A stretch of DNA of 64,000 nucleotides from Anthopleura xanthogrammica (Eukaryota; Cnidaria; Anthozoa; Actiniaria; Actiniidae). This document shows positions 34,901 through 46,900 of this stretch, in pieces. The position numbers and the translations under genes were made by a program. The notes beneath the pieces are model-generated. The model made no database searches, was not told the DNA's origin, and saw only the letters and a list, made by a program, of their open reading frames with translations. Each line of letters starts with the position of its first letter. The stretch's first letter is position 1. The DNA lies in assembly GCA_964019055.1 (NCBI GenBank), contig OZ025213.1, positions 682,001 through 746,000 of the forward strand, written 5' to 3'.

Positions 34901-37900
34901 TTTGCATGAGAGTATCCTTGAATAATTGTATAATTTTACTAACATAACATTTGTTTTTATCTAGCAAACTGAACTCAGCCAAAAAGAAGTTAAAGCAGTT
35001 GCAAGAACTTGTAAAAAGAGTACAACAGGTACAGTATAGTGTAATGATTAATAGTAGAAAAGTTTGTTTGTCAATAATATTGTACATGTCTGCTTAATCT
35101 GGTCCATTTCACTTTTTGGAGTACCGAACAAATTACTATGATCTTAGATTGTTCCCTTTAGAAAATCTTTAAAGGGGCACTTGGATGAAAACGCCCCATA
35201 TTTTGAAAGTCTGAATAGTTCAAGTATTTAAGAATAATATGACTCAATCATGATTATGAAAACCAGATTGGCAAACATTTTAGCCTGGGAGCCACTCGCA
35301 GTTGAGAAATTTTGGTTTAAAAACTAAAAGAACAATAGGGTTGAGTAAATGACGTCATTTACTCACAATTTAGATGCTGAAAAATATATATAATTTTTAT
35401 CCGCAAATTTTGACTGTGAAGAAAATATGTTGCTTGGCTACTATTGGGGCCATATAGATTAGTTCAACCAAGTTTCAAGGCATTTCCAATTTTCATCGAT
35501 TTTCATCCAAGTGCCCCTTTAAATCATTTGCCTCAGTCTAAAAAAAATGTGTGAAAAAATGACATACATTTGTTTACAAATTTCATTATATTTGATATGA
35601 CTAGTTTCCTGATGGTGCACCAGTGTTGCCTACTGAACTTGCTGAGTTAAGCTTTGATGAAGTGGATGATGATGATGACGATGATGATGATGATGATGAT
35701 GACAAAGAGGAAGACTCAGAGCAGTCAAGTAGCAGCGCTGATGAAGAAGAAGATGAAGATAATGAAGAAGCAGCTGAAAGAAACTCTGGTATGCCAGATG
35801 AGGATGGACAGTCCTCAGACCGAATTCAAAACCTACGGGGCATTGGTGGTGAGATATTCCTCAATCTCTCTCCACATCCTGTGTATTTATATAAATAGCT
35901 ATTGTATACATTGTCTAAAATTTGCCCTAATGATGCACTAGAAGTGTGAAAGCTCAGTGAATTATTAAAAATTTGTGGAAGAAACAAACGTAAACAATAT
36001 GTATACATTATACATGGAAAGCAATTCTTGCTTAGATTTCAATTGTTTTTCTATTTTTTTTAGTCAGCGAGCAAGAGGCAGAGTATCAACTGCGACTGCA
36101 GAAACAGAAGAATGAGCTAGACAGACTGCTTGAAGAGCGCCGCGCACTGTTAGAAATGCAACAAAATCTAAGTAGATTAACACAGCAACAACAACAACAA
36201 CAAGCTCAAAAAGCCCCAGCCATTAATGACAATAGCAGCCATGTAAGTAAGCAGTATAAAAGCTAGTTACAGTACCTTAGGTAATAGAGATCAATTTATA
36301 TATTGGTAAATAACTGTATTAATTCCTAGGCTTCAGCTGAAATCCCATGGAAGAACCCCAGCAAAGCCAGAACCAGTAGTTCTGGATCTCCAAGTCTTAT
36401 AAGAACAGATACATTCACAGTAAACCGGCCAAGCATACCTGTAAGACATGTCAGTGATAGTGCTACTCAAACTCAATCCTATGAACAGCCTCTAAGGACA
36501 CTGAAGTCTAATATATCATACTCTGTGGACTCTGGAGAACCTCCTCAAGGTAAAAACAGGCCCAGATTTGGATTATTACTGAATTCAAATAGTATAGGGA
36601 GATATCTGATATGTGCTAGCCTCCTACACAGAGTTCCTCAAGGTTGTCACACAATGTTTCACTCCCCACTTGAAGCATTGTGTGACATCTTTAAGGACTT
36701 CTGTGTATGAGACTAGATTTTTATGACAAACATACAGGGAGTGATTGCTATATGTGCCAGACTATCCTTTATTTATTTATTGAAATTGACCTTTACTGGG
36801 AGCTAGATTTCATGAAACGATCACATTCTTAAATACAGGTGGAACAACATCAAGTGCTTTGGTGTGGTCAGAACTCCGACGACAGAGAGAACTTCACGAA
36901 GAAAAGCTTAAGAAGCGTAAACACCGTCTCTTAAACGAGAAGCGTAAGAAAGCAGGACTGGATGATGTGTCAGAGGGGGGTGCATACTCATTACGAAGTG
37001 CAGATGTTGATGAAGGGTTTGGTGTTAGTATGATGAGTGCTGATATTACTACAGCTACCTGGGGTGGTTCTACACAACCTAGCAGTACACAAAACGATTC
37101 TGCTGTCTCTGAAGATGAATCAGAAGTAGGAAATCAGGAAGGGGAGGTAAGCTGTATGTTATGTGCTTAACCATGGGGCTGTTAGCAAACTGGCAGATGG
37201 CCAAGATGGTTTTTGTCTAGGTCTTCTTTTTCTCATGCAGCGATATGATGGTAGCTTGACTGCTTACACACTCAGCTAATTGATTTCTAGGTGGAATCTG
37301 TAGTTTTCAAGGAGGGAGGAAAGCTGATGTATCTAAAGGAATTAATCCATCTTGTGAATAGGGAGAAACAACATTGCTCATGTTCTCCACATCCATTGGT
37401 ATCTTACTGGTTGTCTGATGCATTTCTGTTCTACTTAAAGATTGCAGTTGAAGTTGAAGATGACTACCCTGATGGTATTGTTCAGGCTGAGGAAGAAGAA
37501 GAAGAAAGAGATGACCAAGATGCTTACCCAGGAGGTGCAGCTGATGTTTTTAGAAGTCGAGAACGCGTACCAAGAAACTATGGTATTGGACGATCATTAT
37601 TAGAGAAGAAACGTAAGACATCAGTTTTGAACTCTGCTTTACTTTACTTATGGGGGCAAGGTGTGGTGTCCGGTCCCTGTGACAAACAATTTCATGGAAA
37701 ATGCCCACCCCACCCTGCTCTATGACACTGTCCTCATGACATAATGTATTCCTTCAGTTGATTTGTGTGTGCCTGACATTTGTGTTGTTGGATTGTAGGA
37801 AGCAGAGGAGGAAGAAAAAAGGAACTGTCTTGGCCCAAGATTGGTTCTGACAGAAGTCCAAGGCAACGCCTAAGACAGCAGGTCAATAACATAATGTTTA

Positions 37901-40900
37901 TAATTATTTTAAAGGGGCAGTAAACATTGGAAAAAATCTCACTGCTTTGTTCTCTTGTTTTCACAGAACTTTACCCCAGCGGAAGAGTTGATTGAAGAAA
38001 GAGAAAGAGAACAGTTCATCCTTGAAAGACAAGCTTGGGAACAACAGTGTGGCCAACTACATGAGGAAGTGGCCAAGCTGACTAACATGTGTAATAACCT
38101 CCTCAGAGATCAACAGTCTCTTATTACAGCTCTGATTGGACGGAATAATCTTGGTGCTGGTCCACAGATGACTCCAATGTCTGCTGCTGCTAATGGTAAG
38201 GGATAGATTATGATAAGCATGGTGTTATCTTTAGATAATGATGAGAAAGAAGTTGATGGTGTTGATAGTGCTGCTGCTGCTGATGATGCTGATGGCAGTG
38301 GTAATGGTGGTCCTAATGCTGTCAATGATGGTGATGATAATGATGATAATGCTGCAGCGGATGTTGGTGATGGTGGTCCTAATGCTGCCGATGATGATAA
38401 TGATGGTAATGCTGCAGCTGATGATGTTGGTGATGGTGGTCCTAATGCTGCCGATGATGGTGATGGTGATGGTGATGATAATGATGATAATGCTGCAGCT
38501 GATGATGTTGGTGATGGTGTTGATGATCTTGCTGCTGCTGCTGATGATGATGCTGATGGCAGTGGTGATGGTAGTCCTAATGCTGCCAATGATGGTGGTG
38601 ATAATGATTCACAATAATACTGCAATTGATGATGATGATGATGTTGATGAGGTTCATGATGATGATGATGATAATCTTTGTTTTTCTTTTCAGACTCCAA
38701 CCCCTTCCAAGGGTATCAGCAAAAGCAACAAGAAGCATATCAAAGTCTACAAAGCTACTTTGACAACCAGCGACACCTTTTACAGCAACAACAGCTAGTC
38801 CAAACCCTCAACCAGTGCTACATGCAGCTGAATACCCAGCAACAGGACCTTAATTTCTTACAGGGAAAGTTCCAACAGCTGTTTTCTTCTAATAGTAATC
38901 CTCCATCAGCTGTTCCCTCACCTCTACCACGTTATGATATACCAGGAACCTCACCAGGCTATCCATTTGCTGCTGCTGCTGCTAGTAACCTAGGACCATC
39001 ATCATTACAACCTAATGGGATGCCAAGCTTCTCATTCAGTAATCCTTCTAATGCTGTACCCACAACATTCCCTTCATTACCTGTATTCTCTAATGCAGGG
39101 ATCAATGTAACATACTCCCACCCAACGGCTTCAAGACCATCAGCATCTAACAACTTCACCTATTCTCCATTCCAACCCAGTGCTACAGCAAGTGATTCTC
39201 TAAATCGCAGAGATATCCCTTGGCCAATTCCTCCATCTAGTGGACAGGCATCAGCTGCTGCAGGACCAGATAATATTCAAGTTCCAAGCTGGTTGCCTGT
39301 CTTCTCAGATGCTTCAAGGTTTCCATCTGTACATACCCAGACAGAACATGCAGCTAACCCAGAAACAGGTGTTCCTAGCCCTAGGTTTGGTGTATTTGGT
39401 GGTCACCCTTCTTCTCTTGCATCTACGCCAGCTGCTGGTGTTAATGGATTACCTTCCTTATCAAGATATGGCGCTGTCGGGTTTCCATCGGTACATACCC
39501 AGACAGAACGTGCAGCAAGCCCTAGGTTTGGTGTATTTGGTGGTCTCCCTTCATCACTTGCATCTACTACAGTTGCTGGTGTTAGTGGATTGCCTTCTTC
39601 ATTAAGATATGGTGATGTCACTACTTCTACAGATACGAATTTGTTAAGGAGCTATGACCCATCTGCTTATGCAGGTAATATAACACTTGGTGTGCATCCA
39701 TCCATCTGTCCATCCATCCATCTACATGTATCCATCCACCCATTCATCCATGTAGTCATGCATGCCTGTTCTAATTTGTTTTTATTAGGGCAAAAGGATA
39801 CGACAAATCCATAGTCTTACTGTAACTATACTGTATCACTAAGCCTTGTGATTGGTTGAATCATTGGTAGACAATGGGAAAGCCATTTCAATGTTATGGC
39901 ATGTTGTACCATGTATGTGCTGTAAGTCAGTACATTTCGGTACATTTCCCATTCATCCAAAAACCACTCCATTATTAACGATAGTTATGTAATATTTTTA
40001 TCTCCTTTCAGAAGCATCAATGGCTGCATACACCAGACCTACTGCACCAAATGAAGTAGTAGTAGGCCGTTCTTTTCCTACGCCTCTCAGAGCACAAGCA
40101 GTAGCCAACTTAGCAAACAAAGATCGTTCTTCACAGACTACAAAACCTACACGGCCTTTGAAACGTGGCTTTGACTCAGTGGAAACATCTTCTCAGACTT
40201 CTAGTGTACCAGGAGAGGCCCATGATCCTTCTAAAAGGTATCATACTATTAAATTATAAACAGGTTTTTAAATTAATCAAGTGATACTTTAAGTGACAGC
40301 AGCCATCACTGGTAGTATTCTGGTCAGCTAGCGTTCATCCAGCATGTGTAAGGGCATCACATTCCATGTATAGACAGTAACATTTACATGCAGTCACAGA
40401 AATATATCTTTGTGTTAAATGTTGCAGAAGTGGACATGCATTGCAATTTTGCTGTCGGTAATGATTTTTAGATATTCTCAATATTCACAATCCATTTGTC
40501 TTTTTTCTTCTAGGGCATCTCAAGACATTGATCGGTAAGCTAGGCAATACTATCTTTTGACATTGATTTGTATCATCTGTTACTTTCTTATTATTTTTCT
40601 GTACTGTATATGCAGAGCATCTGATGCTGGCAGTGAGTTCTCCTTATTCGAAGCCTTGAGAGATTCCATCTACTCTGAAGTGGCTACATTGATATCCCTT
40701 AATGAATCAAGACCACACTTCCTGGTATGTACCATCAGACAAGAAACCCTTTCATCACTACTGTAGTTACGCTGTTGTGTTACAGCACACTACATTCATA
40801 GTGTCCAGTGCATAGTAAGGCCCATGAATGCATTTTCGGCCTTTTTTATAATTATTCTCTCTTGTACAAAGAAAGGCAATAAGGATGCATATTTGATGAA

Positions 40901-43900
40901 AAAAGGATCATCATATGGGCAGGCCCCTTGAAATGAAATCACATCTAGTTTTTGGCAATACTTATTTACACTTATTGTTATTGACCATGCATATAGTTCT
41001 TGTTGAGCGTTTGCATAACATTGTAATCATGTAGTTTCTGATCTTTTCCTCTTGTTACTGTTTTTCCCCCCTGGTCAACAGATTGAACTGTTCCGTGAAC
41101 TTCAACTACTTACATCTGACTACCTCCGTCAGCGAGCCTTATATGCATTACGTGACATTGTCACACGGTTCCTTACAGAGGACTCTCTCGCCACAGGCAT
41201 CATAGATAAAACAGCACAGCAAACTGTAAGTTTTGAATCGATTTGATTATTGTAGCTTTATCTGGTTTTTCATGTCTTGAATTTTTTTTTCATCATAGAG
41301 GTTTCAAGCATGGGCTGGTTCCAATTCTGAATTGACTCCTAGCGAGACTGTGGAAACATCGGAAGATGAGGTACACTATAGCTTTCTCTTTGTTACAGTA
41401 TTTGCTGCTTAAATGTCAAGAATATCACAAAAAATCAATTTGATATTTCGATAAGTATCCTAGAAAGAGTTTGCCATTGCTTTTTAAAGAACAGTATTGA
41501 GAGAATTTTAGATAGGGATGGAAAAAACGGAAAACAAGCAAAACAGGAAGAAGCAAAGTTCACCATGTTTCACCCCCCCTTCTCTCTCCACTTCCTTCAG
41601 GATTTCTATCTCTGTCTCGAAAGTGCCACTTCTAATATATGTAAAAGTATTGTAATTTATAGTTATTATGTATGGTTGTGTGTTTAGAATGGTCGAGATG
41701 AGACAGTGTCAGCTCAAGTGGTTACAGAGGGTATTTATGACTATGTGGAGAATGTAGAGTCCGGTAGTACCCTATCTACACCCACATCAAGTCAGACAGG
41801 AGATGCGCCATTTGCTTCAGAAGGTCTTGGTGAGACAGTTATTCATTTTGATGAGGTATGTGTGTTGTACTGAAGTCTTGCCGGCTGACGGTTCTCTCTC
41901 TCTTTACGACTTGGGACAATTATTTTTCCTGTATTCACCAATTTTTCTCATTTAACTTCTCAATTTGAATCTTACTCTGTTATGATCTTGCATTGTATTT
42001 ACCAGGCATTACACAAGATGAGAGAATATGAGCGGCTTCATGCTGAGGGTAAGCTACGTCAACTGAATACCTTTGCTAGTTATGGTAATAAAGATGATTC
42101 CAAAGGAGCCAGTAATAAGCAGGTGAAAGATGACGTGACGACTAGCTCTGCTGGAGACATGGGAAGTGACTCCTCTTTCTCTGATGTTCAAGTATGTACA
42201 TTATATTCAGTGTTAATTTAGTGTTAATAAATGTGTTAGTTATGTTGCATGGTATGGAATGACATGGTGAAAAGCAATATGTTGTAGTGTGGTACAGTGA
42301 GGTGTGGTGTATGAAGTCTTAGGATATGGTGTGGTGTGCTGTGCTGTGTGTTCTGGTACAGTGAGGTGTGGTGTGGTGTATGAAGTCTTGGGATATGGTG
42401 TGGTGTGTTGTGCTGTGTGTTCTGGTACAGTGAGGTGTAGTGTGGTGCAGTGCAGTATGAAGTCTTGTGATATGGTGTGGTGTGTTGTGCTGTGTGTTCT
42501 GGTACAGTGAGGTGTAGTGTGGTGCAGTGCAGTATGAAGTCTTGGGATATGGTGTGATGTGTTGTGCTGTGTGTTCTGGTACAGTGATGTGTAGTGTGGT
42601 GCAGTGCAGTGCAGTATGAAGTCTTAGGATATGGTGTGGTGTGTTGTGCTGTGTGTTCTGGTACAGTGAGGTGTAGTGTGGTGCAGTGCAGTATGAAGTC
42701 TTGGGATATGGTGTGATGTGTTGTGCTGTGTGTTCTGGTACAGTGAGGTGTAGTGTGGTGCAGTGCAGTATGAAGTCTTAGGATATGGTGTGGTGTGTTG
42801 TGCTGTGTGTTCTGGTACAGTGAGGTGTGGTGCAGTGCAGTATGAAGTCTTAGGATATGGTGTGGTGTGTTGTGCTGTGTGTTCTGGTACAGTGATGTGT
42901 GGTGCAGTGCAGTATGAAGTCTTAGGATATGGTGTGGTGTGTTGTGCTGTGTGTTCTGGTACAGTGATGTGTGGTGCAGTGCAGTGCAGTATGAAGTCTT
43001 AGGATATGGTGTGGTGTGTTGTGCTGTGTGTTCTGGTACAGTGATGTGTGGTGTGGTGTGGTGCAGTGCAGTATGAAGTCTTGGGATATGGTGTGATGTG
43101 TTGTGTGTTCTGGTACAGTGAGGCGTGGTGTGGTGTGCAGCAGTGTAGTGCAATGTGTTGTGTTGTGTTGTGTGTGGTGTTGTGCTGCACTGTGTTGCTG
43201 TGCGTATTGGAATGCAGTGCTTTACCGTAGTATGATATACAGTATCATTAATGGTATATTGTTGTTCACGGTTACACTAATTGTTCTGTAGTATCCTCGT
43301 ATTGACACCCAAGCATTGGATCATCAAATCAAATCCATCATGTCTGTAAGTACTATTATCAAATATAATCCCTACTGCGTGTTACAGTACTGGTATATAC
43401 TATTCACCATATCATTGTTGTTCTTGTAGGAAGTGATTCCTTACTTGAATGAACACATGGAAGACATGTGTACAGCTGAATTGATAGGTTACATACGAGG
43501 ACTAGTGTTATCCAGGATAAGAGTCAGAGAAGAACAGGTATATGAAATATCACCTCACTGTGGCATGTTGAATCTTTCATATGTTATATATGCTACGTTC
43601 ATGATTCATAGAATCAGGATGTTTCTTGGAGGACAGCCCAAATTAAACTTATATTTTCGTTTGCAGGAATTTGGAAGATTCTTCCACAAGCAGCTTGCTT
43701 CTATATTACATGACTCACTGTCAAAATTTGAAGGACGAAAGTAAGCAAGAAAACTTAAACTTGCATCTTTTTTGCGGAAGGGTAGAACATAGAAACTGGG
43801 GAATTCTTTTATCAGGATCCAGGGACCTGGGGAAAGGGTGTGGTCTTCCTATCCCCCTCCCCCTTTAAAGGTAACGGCTAGTGTCCTAGAGGGTGATTTG

Positions 43901-46900
43901 TTCTACCCTATTTTTGAGTATCTTATGTTTTATTTAATTTCAGAATGAAAGACTGTGGTGAAGATATGCTAGTAGACATGTCTGAGATTCTCTTCAATGA
44001 ATTAGCATTCTTTCGTCTGATGCAAGACCTTGATGGGTAAGGATACTTGTACATGAAATTATACCAATCAGTAGTTTGTCAGTGTTGTTTCTTATTTAAT
44101 ATTGTCTTCATGCTTCATTGTTTACAGAAGCAGCACAAGAGGGAGAAGACCTTTCTGGAGACAGGTAGGTCATGAAAATGCAAGGCCATTGTTGCTCCTA
44201 GAGATGGTATTCCATGTGATCCTTCAACAAAATGTTATCTAAGTACATTCTACTACTAGCAATAACAGCTCAATTACAAACAATTTCACCTAGTTTGGGT
44301 TATTATTTTCGCTGGCCCAGTCTTAGTTTCCAGGTGGAGGCCAGAAGTAATGTTACGGTTCTAGAATAAAATGGGAAATGAATGCATAATGACTGATATA
44401 ATTGACTTATAGGAAGTTGAGAGTGGCACGGATACTGGGACAGGACAGGAAGCAGATAAAGAAGATGAAGAGGAAGTCGAAGAAAAGGAACAACCTGAAG
44501 ACAGGTAACAGAGAAAACACCAAGAAGAATGGGCTCCCTGTATTCTGTCTTGTTTGGCACAAAAATTTACCAGCAAAATATGCACAACTTTCCGCGCACT
44601 CCGTTTTTAGATCTATTTAACACAGGAAGCCCGAGTAAAATGAGCGCACGATTTTTGATATGAGTAGGGGTTATCTTTCCTGTTGGAGTAAATTAGATTT
44701 GACGTTTCTTTTCAGTGCAACTGAAGAGACAGAATTTTTTAGATTTATTTAACACAGGTAGCCCGAGTAAAATGAGTGCACGATTTTTGATATGAGTAGG
44801 AATTATCTTTCCTGTTAGAGTAAATTAGATTTGACGTTTCTTTTCAGTGCAACTGAAGAGACAGAAAATTTTTAGATTTATTTAACACAGGTAGCCCGAG
44901 TAAAATGAGTGCACAATCTTCGATATGAGTAGGGGTGATCTTTTCTGTTGGAGTAAATTAGATTTGACGTTTCTTTTCAGTGCAACTGAAGAGACTGAGT
45001 CAACGACTCGAGAGAAGCCTGAAGATGATAAGGATGAGAATAAAGATGAAGAGGAAGATGAGGAGGAAGAGGATAATGAGAGTAGTGATGACACATCATC
45101 ATCTGAAGATTCAGATGCAGAGGATGAGGCTGCCGCCGATGATGAGGGTGCTGAACAAGAGGACACACCCATCCCAAATGAAGAGAAAGAGGCTGAGGAG
45201 GAAGAACTGGGGAAGGTAAATTCACGTTGCAACCTGCTGCGCATACTATCAGTAACATTACTGATTGGTTTTGAGGGAATAATGGGAATAAAATATTCTA
45301 AAAGTCAATTTCCATTTTTCCGTTCCATTTTTGTAGGATCGAGACGATGACATGGCTGCACAGTTTGAAGACATGCCAGAAAGGTACCGTGGGGAAGCAG
45401 CTCTTTGGAGTTTTTTTGTCATCATTCAGGGGTCGATGATGATGATGATGTTGTTGATGATACATGAAAATGGTGATGATTATGATGATGATGATAATGG
45501 CGGTGGTGGTGGTGGTTGTCATGGATAGTAATGATGATGATGCATGAAGGTGATGATGATGATGATGATGTTGTTGATGATACATGAAAATGGTGATGAT
45601 TATGATGATGAAGATGATGGTGGTGGTGGTGGTGGTTGTCATGCATAGTAGCGATGATGATGCATAAAGATGGTGATGATGATGATGATGGTGGTGGTGG
45701 TTGTCGTGGTTGTCCTGGTCGTGGATAGTGATGAAGATGTAGCGCGATGGTGGTGATGGTGATAATTGTGATTGATGACTCCATACTGTAATTTCTGATC
45801 TAAGCCGTGTTTTTTTTTAGTTCCAAAGAAAATGCATCAGAATCCCAACAGGTAAGCTGTAATGCCATTAATTCGTATCTTATAAACTTCTGATATCTAA
45901 CGAGGTATTATTTATTTCATAGTGTGTAGTCGAACTATCTGTCAGTGAATCTAAACCATTTGCCAGGTAAAGTCCTTTTATTTTTGTTTCCTTGTGTACT
46001 GATTTGCAATCGTAGTCATTCGCATCAGGGCGTGGAAATGTTTCTAAGATCCTGGCTGTTTTTAAGCCGAGTTGTGCGCACGTCTTCGTCGTTGCAAAAT
46101 CGTTCGACCCCTTTTACAGCACGTAATACTTTATAACTCGCAGATTTTGTCCAGTACAGTTCCATTCTATCCGGTTTTTGTGCCATTTATTATGAGTTGC
46201 GCAAGTTTCATCATTAGTAACCTCACCCATCTTTTTATTACTATGGCATGCAGTACTGGCAGTGGAGAAGAAGATGGCGAAGAGTCGTACGATGATTTAC
46301 AGTCCAAGAGAACACTAGAAGAATGTGAAGGAGGAACGGCAGCCGGTCGAGACAGAGGGCAAGGAAGTGATAGTGATGAGAGTGATGATAGTAATGCACC
46401 ACAAGATGATCAGGCACAGGCTACAGCAGCAGCAGCAGCAGTAGCAGCAGCGGCAGCAGCAGCAGTAGCAGCAACAGCAGCAGCAGCAACAACAGCAACA
46501 CAGGAAGCTGCCCAAGCTACCAGACCTGAACATCTACAGAATGGACAGGTAGATAGAATTGTTAATTGACTGTTATCATCATCCTGATATTCCCGGAGAA
46601 AACTTCCACAGTGGTTTATTGTGTCCCCTGGGAAAAGAAAAGAAAAGACTTGTCCCTAGTTGCAGGGTCACCTACCTTATGTCATCGGAGCCTAGAACTT
46701 GCATCTTATACCAATATAAGACACTAACAAAAGTTGTATTTGATTGCTGTTTCAGCTTCCGGAAGATCATGATGACTTCGAGGTCATTCTGGATGACCTA
46801 CCAACCAAGCTAACAGGGTTAACAGAGGTAAACCACATACTCACTCAGTATCCATACATTGATGTGGAATTTTAGAGATATTTAGAACCAAGTACATATC

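Noticed and set aside
37291..37440. 5' extension of PCM1 exon 25
   Set aside because: The frame is open upstream, but the acceptor at 37440 is needed for phase and the extra residues look non-coding.
38110..38700. 196-codon minus frame and 135/186-codon plus frames
   Set aside because: Produced by the GAT/GGT repeat in PCM1 intron 27. The PCM1 frame has a stop just after the exon 27 donor.
42236..43153. 305-codon minus-strand frame rich in Thr, His and Gln
   Set aside because: It follows the minisatellite unit exactly and lies in a PCM1 intron. Periodicity, not coding, keeps it open.
45298..45784. His/Ile-rich minus frames over 100 codons
   Set aside because: Translation of the GAT microsatellite in PCM1 intron 43.
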